In this document: positions 1 through 9,459 of the stretch, in pieces
Layout: the number at the start of each line of letters is the position of its first letter
Numbering within the stretch: position 1 is the stretch's first letter
From: H17-190 sp034435615
GTDB lineage: Bacteria > Chloroflexota > Dehalococcoidia > SM23-28-2 > HRBIN24
Assembly (NCBI GenBank): GCA_034435615.1
Contig: DAOTWZ010000070.1
Location: 1 to 16,987, forward strand
Direction: 5' to 3'
DNA length: 16,987 nt
Program-made: the position numbers and the translations under genes
The notes under the pieces: model-generated
The model's input: the letters and a program-made list of their open reading frames with translations, nothing else
The model's database searches: none
What the model was told of the DNA's origin: nothing

Positions 1-113
1 ACGCCTGCCGCAGCCTGCCGCTACCTTTCGCCATAGCACACCAAGCCTATCTCCAGCCCTTTTGCAAGACAAGCCCACGCTATTTCCCGCCCCCGGACGA
101 AGGCGGGCGTTCC

Positions 114-142
114 TTGATTGGCGGCCGTCCCGCGGTTAGAAT
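114..142 (+). promoter_or_regulatory. Predicted sigma70-type promoter of uvrA
   Basis: A TTGATT -35 element (114-119) and a TAGAAT -10 element (137-142) are separated by 17 bp, the optimal spacing. The start site would fall near 149, giving a leader of about 30 nt before the uvrA ATG at 180. I see no convincing SOS operator around it, and the ribosome binding site before the ATG is weak. The rest of positions 1-179 shows no gene that I can support. Confidence 0.6.
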
Positions 143-179
143 AAGCATTTGACTCCGGCCGGGCGTCCCTTCTGAAGCT

Positions 180-3077
<2,898 letters not shown>

Positions 3078-3112
3078 GCGCCAGCCCCCGCCGGGAGAGG
3101 GAGACGAGGCTC

Positions 3113-3631
3113 ATGACCAGGTTCTCCATGGCCCTCCCCCAGCGCCAGGCGCGCATCGTCTACCTGGCGCTGCGCTACCACCTGGCCCGCCCGGGCTCCG
3201 AGGTGGACCCCGAGACCCTCCAGGAGTACGCCCGGGGCCTGGCCGAGGTGCGGCCTCGCCTGGAGGCCCAACTGAAGGCGGAGGAGGCCACCCTGGAGCT
3301 GACTCCCTTCCAGCTCATCCGCCTGGACACCGCCCTCCTCTCCATCATCAACGAGCTCAAGACCTACCCCCTCCTGGACACCATGGCCGGCGGCAGCCAG
3401 CGGCCCCGCTCCCTCGCCCCGGGGTTCGATGAGCTGCTGCGCCGCCTCTTCCCCCAGGTGGCGGAGGACGCCAGCGCCGCCCTGGACGTGGCGGAGGAGG
3501 CCCTCATGCTCCACCGCGCCCTCAGGGCCCATGTAGCCCGCGCCCGGGAGCTGCTGGACCAGGAGAGGGAGGAGCGGGAGCGCACGGCGCGCCAGTCCCG
3601 TCGCCGCTGGCAGTTCTGGCGGCGCTCCTAG
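3113..3631 (+). CDS. Hypothetical basic, helix-rich protein downstream of uvrA
   Basis: I do not recognise this family. From the ATG at 3113 the product has 172 residues. It looks mostly alpha-helical and soluble: an N-terminal half with MALPQRQARIVYLALRYHLA, a central segment rich in Leu and Glu, and a strongly basic C-terminus (RQSRRRWQFWRRS) that could bind nucleic acid or a membrane surface. There is no signal peptide and no cysteine motif. I chose the ATG at 3113 because a purine-rich GGGAGAGGGAGACGAGG stretch lies just before it. A GTG at 3074 in the same frame overlaps the uvrA stop (GTGA) and would add 13 residues. The position suggests cotranscription with uvrA, but that alone does not give a function. 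Confidence 0.75.
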   Translation: MTRFSMALPQRQARIVYLALRYHLARPGSEVDPETLQEYARGLAEVRPRLEAQLKAEEATLELTPFQLIRLDTALLSIINELKTYPLLDTMAGGSQRPRSLAPGFDELLRRLFPQVAEDASAALDVAEEALMLHRALRAHVARARELLDQEREERERTARQSRRRWQFWRRS

Positions 3632-3638
3632 CCGCCGC

Positions 3639-3684
3639 AGCCGGGACGCCCCGGCTCCCGCCCGGCCGCCCTCGGGGCGGCCGG
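3639..3684 (+). terminator. Two tandem GC-rich hairpins after the uvrA unit
   Basis: The first hairpin pairs AGCCGGG (3639-3645) with CCCGGCT (3650-3656) over a 4-nt loop. The second pairs CCGGCCGCCC (3662-3671) with GGGCGGCCGG (3675-3684) over a 3-nt loop, a perfect 10-bp stem. They lie just after the stop at 3631 and before the next gene. There is no U tract after either stem, so a classic intrinsic terminator is not shown; they may still stop or stabilise transcripts. In DNA of this GC content some hairpins arise by chance. Confidence 0.5.
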
Positions 3685-3720
3685 CCCCATAACGTAGGCC
3701 AGGGCGGGGACGTCACTACT

Positions 3721-3726
3721 TATAGC
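3721..3726 (+). promoter_or_regulatory. Possible -10 element of a leaderless prepilin peptidase transcript
   Basis: TATAGC sits only 6 bases upstream of the ATG at 3733, so transcription would begin at or next to the start codon. No Shine-Dalgarno sequence precedes that ATG, which fits a leaderless mRNA. No good -35 element is visible, so the call is weak. Confidence 0.3.
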
Positions 3727-3732
3727 GTGCCT

Positions 3733-4467
3733 ATGGACGCGAGCCTGGTGGCCGCCCCCCTCCTGGGCCTCGGCCTGGGGCAGGCCCTGGACCTGGCCTG
3801 GAACGGCCTCTACCGAGAGGGAGGCCAGGGGATAGCGCGCCGCTGCCCCGCCTGCGGCGCTCCTCCTGCCGCGCTGCACTGCGTACCTCTCCTGGGGGCG
3901 CTGGCCGGCCGCCGCTGCCACCGGTGCGGCGGGCCCCTCCCCTGGCGCTCCCTCCTCCTCCCTCTGGGGGCCGCCCTGCTGGGGCTGCTGGTCGCCCTGG
4001 CCCTGGAGGGGGCGGGGCCGCGACTCCTGGGCACCGTCTTCGCTACCCTCTTTCTGGCCCTCACCTTCACCGACCTGGAGCGACGCCTCCTCCCCAACCG
4101 CCTCATCTACCCCGGGCTGCTGCTGGCCCTGGCCTTCTCCTGGGTCTGGCCGGACCGCGGCCCCCTGCAGGCCGTGGTGGGCGCCGTCTTCGGGCTGGCG
4201 GTGCTGGGCGCCGTCTTCCTCCTGCCCAGGGGCGGTATGGGCGCCGGAGACGTCAAGATGGCGGCCCTCATGGGCGCCGTGCTGGGCTTCCCGGCCGTCA
4301 CCGTGGCCCTGGCCATCGGCGCCCTGGCCGGCGGGGTGACGGCCCTCGTCCTCCTGGCCCTGCGGGTGGTGGAGCGCCGGCAATACATGCCATACGGCCC
4401 CTTCCTGGCCCTGGGGGCGCTGGTGGGCCTCCTGGCGGGCGGCCCCATCCTGCGCGGCCTCTACTGA
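3733..4467 (+). CDS. Type IV prepilin peptidase (A24 family, PilD-like)
   Basis: This is a polytopic membrane aspartyl peptidase that cleaves the leader of type IV pilin-like precursors and, where the N-terminal domain is active, methylates the new N-terminus. With the ATG at 3733 it has 244 residues. Two CxxC pairs (C38/C41 and C62/C65) form the zinc-type site of the N-terminal domain. The catalytic aspartates are D114 in FTDLERRLLPNRLIYPG and D173 in the GMGAGDVKMA motif. Several hydrophobic membrane segments fill residues 73-110, 126-165 and 185-240. A GTG at 3727 in the same frame would add two residues. No pilin, PilB or PilC gene is in the window, so its substrates are encoded elsewhere. 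The N-terminal segment before the first CxxC is shorter and less canonical than in PilD. Confidence 0.92.
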   Translation: MDASLVAAPLLGLGLGQALDLAWNGLYREGGQGIARRCPACGAPPAALHCVPLLGALAGRRCHRCGGPLPWRSLLLPLGAALLGLLVALALEGAGPRLLGTVFATLFLALTFTDLERRLLPNRLIYPGLLLALAFSWVWPDRGPLQAVVGAVFGLAVLGAVFLLPRGGMGAGDVKMAALMGAVLGFPAVTVALAIGALAGGVTALVLLALRVVERRQYMPYGPFLALGALVGLLAGGPILRGLY

Positions 4468-4479
4468 GGAGGCCAAGGC

Positions 4480-4509
4480 TTGGCAGAGAGGGCGAGAGTG
4501 CGCTAGACT
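4480..4509 (+). promoter_or_regulatory. Predicted promoter of the acyl-CoA dehydrogenase gene, very short leader
   Basis: TTGGCA (4480-4485) and TAGACT (4504-4509) are 18 bp apart. The ATG at 4521 begins only 11 bases after the -10 element, so the leader would be about 0-5 nt. No Shine-Dalgarno sequence precedes that ATG. Both facts together fit leaderless or near-leaderless expression. Confidence 0.5.
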
Positions 4510-4520
4510 GGTGGCCAGAT

Positions 4521-5669
4521 ATGGAGCTCACCGAGGCCCAACGGCTCGCCTATCAGACGGCGAAGCGCTTCGCCGCCGAGCAGATAGCGCCGCAGGCGCG
4601 CGAACGGGCCCACGACGAGACCTTCCCCATCGAGATGATGCGGGAGATGGCGCGCCGGGGCCTCTTCGGTGGCCCCTTCCCCGAGCGCTACGGCGGCGCC
4701 GGCATCGACAACGTCTCCTACGCCCTCATCTGCGAGGCCATAGGTGCCGCCAGCCCCTCCGTCTTCACCTCCGCCCTCACCGTGCAGCTCTCTCTGGTGG
4801 GGACGTCCATCTACGCCGGCGGCAGCGAGGAGCAGCGCCAGGCCTACCTGCCGCGGGTCCTGTCCGCGGAGGTCGTCGGCGCCTTCGCCCTCTCGGAGCC
4901 CAACGTGGGCTCCGACCCCGCCAGCGTGGAGCTGCTGGCCCAGCGCCAGGAGTGGGGATGGCAGCTCAAGGGGAGCAAGTTCTGGACCTCCAACGGCGCC
5001 CTGGCCGACATCATCGTCGTCTTCGCCCAGACGGAGCCGGGGAGCCGCCACCGCGGCATGGCCGCCTTCCTGGTGGACGGCGACACCGCCGGCCTGGTGC
5101 GCCAGCGCATAGACGGTAAGCTGGGGCTCCACGCCTCCAACCTGGCCGCCCTCTACTTCGATGGCGTAACCGTGGACGAGTCCCGTCTCCTGGGCAAGGT
5201 GGGTGACGGCTTCAAGATAGCCCAGGCCGCCCTGGAGAGCGGCCGCATGTCCACCGCCGCCTGCGCCGTGGGCATCATCCAGGCCTGTCTGGACGCCTGT
5301 GTGGCCTATGCCCAGGAGCGACGACAGTGGAACAAGGCCATCGGCGGCCACCAGCTCGTCCAGGAGATGATCGCCGATATGGCCACCGAGTGCGAGGCGG
5401 CGCGTCTCCTGACCCTGCGGGCCGCCCTGGCCCGCGACAAGGGCGAGCCGGCCACCCGCTACGTGGCCATGGCCAAGCAGTTCGCCACCGAGGCGGCGGT
5501 GCGGGCCGCCCGCAACGCCATCTCCCTGCACGGCGGCGCCGGCTACCTGGCGGAGCGAGGCGTGGAGGGCCTCCTCAGGGACGCCATCGGCCTCAGCCTT
5601 TACGAGGGGACTACCCAGATCCAGAAGCTCCTCATCGCACGGGACGTCCTGGGGATATCCGCCTTCTAG
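4521..5669 (+). CDS. Acyl-CoA dehydrogenase
   Basis: This is an FAD-dependent enzyme that forms the alpha,beta double bond of an acyl-CoA and passes electrons to ETF. The 382-residue product has the standard length. It shows the first family signature AFALSEPNVGSD near residues 121-132, the FWTSNG flavin-domain segment near 154-159, the second signature SLHGGAGYLAERGVEGLLRD near 335-354, and YEGTTQIQ near 361-368, with E362 at the catalytic-base position used by short- and medium-chain enzymes. The frame is open far upstream only because of GC content; the ATG at 4521 gives the usual N-terminus. Short-chain or branched-chain substrate is likely but the sequence does not decide which. No etfAB genes adjoin it. 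The mutase at 9460 could act in a related pathway. Confidence 0.95.
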   Translation: MELTEAQRLAYQTAKRFAAEQIAPQARERAHDETFPIEMMREMARRGLFGGPFPERYGGAGIDNVSYALICEAIGAASPSVFTSALTVQLSLVGTSIYAGGSEEQRQAYLPRVLSAEVVGAFALSEPNVGSDPASVELLAQRQEWGWQLKGSKFWTSNGALADIIVVFAQTEPGSRHRGMAAFLVDGDTAGLVRQRIDGKLGLHASNLAALYFDGVTVDESRLLGKVGDGFKIAQAALESGRMSTAACAVGIIQACLDACVAYAQERRQWNKAIGGHQLVQEMIADMATECEAARLLTLRAALARDKGEPATRYVAMAKQFATEAAVRAARNAISLHGGAGYLAERGVEGLLRDAIGLSLYEGTTQIQKLLIARDVLGISAF

Positions 5670-5737
5670 GTGGCCCCACGGCCTTTTTGAAACGGCTCCG
5701 ACACCCTCACCGCCGTCCCCCGGCGCGGCCTGCCCGC

Positions 5738-5743
5738 TATAAT
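5738..5743 (+). promoter_or_regulatory. Consensus -10 element upstream of the ligD-type polymerase gene
   Basis: A perfect TATAAT lies 22 bases before the ATG at 5766, giving a leader of about 15 nt that still contains the GAGGGAGGAG ribosome binding site directly before the start. I see no acceptable -35 element at 16-18 bp, so the promoter may be weak or activator-dependent. Confidence 0.45.
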
Positions 5744-5765
5744 CGCTCTCCGAACGAGGGAGGAG

Positions 5766-6671
5766 ATGGCGGAGAGGCTGAAAGTCGGCCGCTACACTGT
5801 CGAGCTCTCCAACGCCGAAAAGCCATTCTTCCCCCAGGACGGCATCGCCAAGGGAGAGCTCGTGCACTACTACCGCCGCATCGCCAGGACGATGCTGCCC
5901 TACCTGCGCGGCCGGCCCATCGCCATGCACCGCTTCCCGGACGGCATAGAGGGAGAAGGCTTCTACCAAAAGGACGCCCCGGACTACTTCCCGGCCTGGA
6001 TAGAGCGCGCCCGCGTGCCCAAGGAGGACGGCACCGTGGACCACGTCGTCTGCGGCAAGGCGGCGGACCTGGTCTACCTGGCCAACCAGGGCTGCATCAC
6101 CCCCCACATCTGGCCCAGCCGCACCGACCGCCTGGAGCACCCCGATCTGATGGTCTTCGACCTCGACCCCGCCGACGGCAGCGACTTCGAGAGCGTCCGT
6201 CAGGCTGCCCGGGCGCTGCGCCAGCTCCTGCAGGAGCTGGGCCTGACGCCCTTCGTCCAGACCACCGGCTCCCGGGGCGCCCACGTGGTGGTCCCCCTGG
6301 CCCGCGACGATGACTTCGACGCCGTGCGCTCCTTCGCCCAGGCGGTAGCCCGCCTCCTGGCGGAGCGGGAGCCGGAGCGTCTCACCGTTGAGCAGCGCAA
6401 GGAGAAGCGGGGAGACCGCCTCTTCATAGACACGGGGCGCAACGCCTATGGCCAGACCTTCGTGGCGCCCTACGCCGTGCGCCCTCGCAGGAGCGCCCCC
6501 GTCGCCACCCCCATCCGCTGGGAAGAGCTGGACAGCGTGGAGTCCCAGAGTTACAACCTGCGCAACCTCTTCCAGCGGCTGGAGCGGTCCGGCGACCCCT
6601 GGCGAGGGATCTGGCGCCACGCCCGCCCCCTGGGAGAGGCCCGGCGGCGGCTATCCAGGCTGGGGGGCTAG
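5766..6671 (+). CDS. LigD-type polymerase/primase domain protein, stand-alone
   Basis: The product is an archaeo-eukaryotic-primase-fold polymerase domain, like the POL domain of bacterial LigD that fills gaps during non-homologous end joining. It has 301 residues and consists of that domain alone; no ligase or phosphoesterase domain is fused. Catalytic residues are D132 and D134 in the FDLDP motif and D222 in LFIDTGRN. The 88-residue spacing between D134 and D222 equals that between D671 and D759 of the Pseudomonas LigD polymerase. HIWPSR (114-119) and TTGSRGAHVVVPL (166-178) are further family motifs. A strong purine-rich ribosome binding site abuts the ATG. No Ku or ATP-dependent ligase gene is present in this window, so the partners are elsewhere or absent. 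Confidence 0.94.
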   Translation: MAERLKVGRYTVELSNAEKPFFPQDGIAKGELVHYYRRIARTMLPYLRGRPIAMHRFPDGIEGEGFYQKDAPDYFPAWIERARVPKEDGTVDHVVCGKAADLVYLANQGCITPHIWPSRTDRLEHPDLMVFDLDPADGSDFESVRQAARALRQLLQELGLTPFVQTTGSRGAHVVVPLARDDDFDAVRSFAQAVARLLAEREPERLTVEQRKEKRGDRLFIDTGRNAYGQTFVAPYAVRPRRSAPVATPIRWEELDSVESQSYNLRNLFQRLERSGDPWRGIWRHARPLGEARRRLSRLGG

Positions 6672-6687
6672 GGGGCCGGCGTCCGCC

Positions 6688-7200
6688 CTATCTCTCCCGC
6701 CGCCGGCCGCCCACCGTGCTGCCGATGACCAGCCCCGCCGTTATCAACACCAGGTTCTTGACCACGAACTCCCCCGTCATGGTCAGGAGGAGAGGGTTAT
6801 TCCCCTGGAAGGAGACCTCTGGCCGGAGGACCAGGACCAGGAACGTCCCCGCCATCTGGAGCCAGAAAAGGAGGAGGGTGAGCCGGAGGGCTATCCCCGT
6901 CAGTAGCCCCAGGCCGACCACCACCTCCCAGGCCCCCAACAGAGGGACGAAGACACTGGAGGGCACCCAGTAGACCGTGCTGGCCACCAGGTCGGCCACC
7001 GGGCTGCGGTCCACCAGCTTGAGGGCGCCGAACCATATGAAGACGATGGCCACGGCGAGCCGCAGGAGGGCCACGCCATAGCGCTCCATCAGGCCGGCCG
7101 CCAGGGTGTCCAGCCTCTCCCAGCGATGGCGCACCCCTGGCGGCAGACTCTCCTCCAGCCGCCGCTCCAGGTCAGCCCAGGTCTGGAACCGGGACGCCAT
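6688..7200 (-). CDS. DoxX/YkgB-like four-helix membrane protein
   Basis: A small integral membrane protein of 170 residues with about four hydrophobic segments, near 43-63, 82-102, 105-125 and 147-163. The layout, the GALKLVD turn after helix 1, the GAWEVVVGLGLLTG motif and the TGEFVVKNLVLI last helix resemble the DoxX and YkgB (DUF417) families, whose biochemical roles are largely unsettled but often concern redox or oxidative stress. The N-terminal 40 residues are charged and cytoplasmic by the look of them. The ATG at 7200 lies two bases after the stop of the pyruvate-oxidase-like gene, so translational coupling is likely and the two probably work together. It converges on the polymerase gene, with 16 bp between the stops. 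Confidence 0.8.
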   Translation of the reverse strand: MASRFQTWADLERRLEESLPPGVRHRWERLDTLAAGLMERYGVALLRLAVAIVFIWFGALKLVDRSPVADLVASTVYWVPSSVFVPLLGAWEVVVGLGLLTGIALRLTLLLFWLQMAGTFLVLVLRPEVSFQGNNPLLLTMTGEFVVKNLVLITAGLVIGSTVGGRRRER

Positions 7201-7202
7201 CG

Positions 7203-8964
7203 TCAGACCAGCTCCCGCACCCTGTCCGACAGCACGGTGAGGGCGATTCTCTCCCTGTTGGGCTGGCCCCGCAGGAGTGCCTGGGCGAACCTGGCCACCT
7301 GCTCCAGGGTGACCTTCGGCGGCATCGGCGGCTCCAGAGGGTCCACCACCGCGTCCACGATGACCGGCCCGGGAGTGGAGAGGGCGGCCTCCAGCACGCG
7401 CCCGCACTCCTCCGGCCCCTCCACGGTGAAACCGGTCCCGCCACAGGCCCGGGCGAAGGCGGCGAAGTCGATGGGCTGCAGCTCGCAGCCGTACTCGGGG
7501 TTGCCCAGGAAGACCATCTGCTCCCACTTGATCTGGCCCAGGGTGTAGTTGCTCAGGACTATCACCTTCACCGGCAGGCCGTACTTGACGCAGGTGGCGA
7601 ACTCGGCCATCAGCATGGAGAGGCCGCCGTCCCCCACGAAGGCCACGCACTGCCTGTCCGGGTAGGCGAGCTGGGCGGCGATGGCGTAAGGCAGGGCGCA
7701 CCCCATGGACGCCAGGTTCCCGGAGACCGAGTGCAACTGCCGCCCCTTCACCGGTATGTACTGCGCCCACCAGGCGGTGACCGTTCCCGAGTCCACCGAC
7801 ACGATGGCGTCGTCCGCCAGGCGACGACCCAGCTCCCAGGCCACCACCTGCGGCTTCATGGGCCGGTCACGCCTGGTGGCCCGCTGCTCCAGCAGCTCTC
7901 GCCACCGCTTGACCCCCGCCTGTGCCCTCTCCAGGAACTGACGGTCCTCCTTGCGCTCCAGCAGGGACAGGAGGGCGTCCAGGGTGCGGTTGCAGTCGCC
8001 CACCAGGCCGACCTCCACGGGGTAGCGCAGGCCGATGCGCTGCGGGTCTACATCTATCTGCACCGCTCGCGCCTGGCCCGGCCGGGGCAGGAACTCCATG
8101 TAGGGGAAGGAGGTGCCTACCATGAGCAGGGTATCGCACTCCTCCATAACCTCCTGGGAGGGACGGGTGCCCAGGAGCCCTATCTGGCCGGTAGTGTAGG
8201 GGCTGTCGTCGGCCACTGCCGCCTTCCCCAGCAGGGCCTTGACGATGGGCGCCCCCAGCCTCTCCGCCAGCTCCTCCAGCCTGGGGTTGGGGCCGTGGAG
8301 CCCCAGGGCACCCCGGCCGGCCAGGATAGCTACCCGCCGGCCGGCGTTCAGGACTTCCGCCGCCCGGTGCAGATCGCCCTCGTCGGGCAGGCGCGCCCCA
8401 CGGGCGAAGACGTCGGAGGTGTGTCGCGGGACGTTCCGCTTCGACCTGGCGTCGGCAGCGGGCATGGACTGCACGTCCACGGGCACCGTGATATGGGCCA
8501 CGCCCCGGTAGGCCAGAGCGGTGCGACAGGCCAGATCGGCCACGTTCTCCACGTGCGCTGGCCCCCATGACCCGCCCGTTGTAGACCGCCACATCGGCGA
8601 AGAGCCGGTCCAGCTCCACGTCCTGCTGTGTGAAGGTGCCTATGAGGTCATGGTAGGGGAGGCCCGTGAGGGCCAGCACTGGCTGTCCGTCCAGTTTGGC
8701 ATCGTAGAGCCCGTTCAGGAGGTGGATACCCCCCGGGCCGGAGGTGGCCAGGCACACCCCCAGCTTCCCCGTGTACATGGCGTAGCCGCAGGCCATGAAG
8801 GCGGCGGACTCCTCGTGGCGCACCTGTACGAAGCGCACCCTGTCCTGGCGAGTGCGCAGCGCCTCCATGATCCCGTTGATGCCATCGCCGGGGAGCCCGA
8901 AGACCACTTCGACTCCCCAGTCGTGCAGGGTGTCGATCAGGATGTCGGCGGCAGTCTCACCCAT
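7203..8964 (-). pseudogene. Pyruvate oxidase-like ThDP-dependent enzyme, interrupted by one frameshift
   Basis: The reading frame encodes a protein of the acetolactate synthase/pyruvate oxidase superfamily, closest in look to PoxB, which decarboxylates pyruvate using ThDP and FAD. Translation begins at the ATG at 8964, with GGAGGTGA just before it. The N-terminal part has GLPGDGINGIMEAL and VRHEESAAFMACGYA with the catalytic Glu near residue 51. It runs to NGRVMG, then leaves frame at a run of five bases (8562-8566, C on the plus strand). The rest, from PAHVENVADLACRTA to the stop at 7203, continues one frame over and includes VSVDSGTVTAWWAQY, the GDGGLSMLMAEFATC ThDP motif and a PoxB-like tail (PPKVTLEQVARFAQALL). 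With one G fewer it would give an intact 586-residue enzyme. It may be a true pseudogene, an assembly indel, or a site of +1 slippage. Both halves are otherwise well preserved. Confidence 0.88.
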
Positions 8965-9012
8965 GCTCTCACCTCCCGAGAGGTCCTCCATTCGCGGCGT
9001 CCACCTGGGGAA

Positions 9013-9032
9013 CGGGCGCTGGCCAGCGCCCG
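9013..9032. repeat. 20-bp perfect palindrome upstream of the pyruvate-oxidase-like gene
   Basis: CGGGCGCTGG is followed at once by its exact reverse complement CCAGCGCCCG. The element ends about 50 bp before the ATG at 8964. It could be a dimer-binding operator or, if transcribed, a leader hairpin, though a hairpin would need to open a few central pairs for a loop. Confidence 0.6.
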
Positions 9033-9185
9033 ACAGAGGTTGCGGCGAGGCCATCCCGCCAGGGCGAAGGGAGGGGTGGCCGGCCCTCTGCGGCACGAGG
9101 GCTGTGCGGCTGGGCTGGAAGAGGAGCGTCGATCGAGGATAAGGGCCGGGGAATCGTCGTCGGCAGCCCCCTCGCCACCTCCCAT

Positions 9186-9239
9186 CGGTCCTCCCTGCCC
9201 CGGCCTTTTCCCGGAAAGGATAGCACAGGCAGAGGACCG
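9186..9239. repeat. Nested inverted repeat, possible structured RNA or regulatory site
   Basis: CGGTCCTC (9186-9193) pairs with GAGGACCG (9232-9239). After a 2-nt bulge (9194-9195) TGCC (9196-9199) pairs with GGCA (9228-9231), making a 12-bp outer stem. Inside, CCTTT (9204-9208) pairs with AAAGG (9215-9219), extended by a GU and a CG pair. It lies roughly midway between two divergent genes, so it could serve either transcript or neither. No U tract follows on either strand. Confidence 0.45.
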
Positions 9240-9459
9240 CCGCCAGGGCGTAACAGGACGCGACAACAGCGGGGGTGGCAAAAGAAGTTGGGGAAAGGTA
9301 ACATAGGGAACAGGCATTCCTGGCCGCGCCGTCCGCTGGCCTCTCCCTGGGGCCGGCGGCACCGCAGGGACGGCCGGACGAGCGGCGAAGGCGTACAGGG
9401 CGTCAGGTCGCCCCGGTGGCCAGCCCGATACCTGCCTTCTCGGGACAAGGAGGGAGTCC

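Larger units (their letters stand above)
8965..9459. other. 495-bp divergent intergenic region with two inverted-repeat structures
   Basis: No convincing gene lies here; the open frames that cross it lack family features and arise from GC content. It must hold the promoters of the pyruvate-oxidase-like gene (leftward) and the mutase gene (rightward). For the mutase a weak pair, GTGGCA (9275-9280) and TAACAT (9299-9304) with 18 bp between, is possible. The only strong signals are the palindrome at 9013-9032 and the nested hairpin at 9186-9239. I looked for a cobalamin riboswitch ahead of the B12 enzyme and did not recognise one. Confidence 0.6.

Noticed and set aside
5688..5693. TTGAAA as the -35 partner of the TATAAT before the LigD-type polymerase gene
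   Set aside because: The gap is 44 bp, far beyond the 16-18 bp needed.
7203..8594. Treating the two parts of the pyruvate-oxidase-like frame as two separate genes
   Set aside because: They join exactly at a conserved point of one protein, the downstream part has no ribosome binding site or natural start, and one base restores the full protein.
8965..9459. Cobalamin riboswitch ahead of the B12-dependent mutase
   Set aside because: No recognisable B12 box or matching multi-stem core was seen; the nested hairpin at 9186-9239 does not have that architecture. A covariance-model search would settle it.
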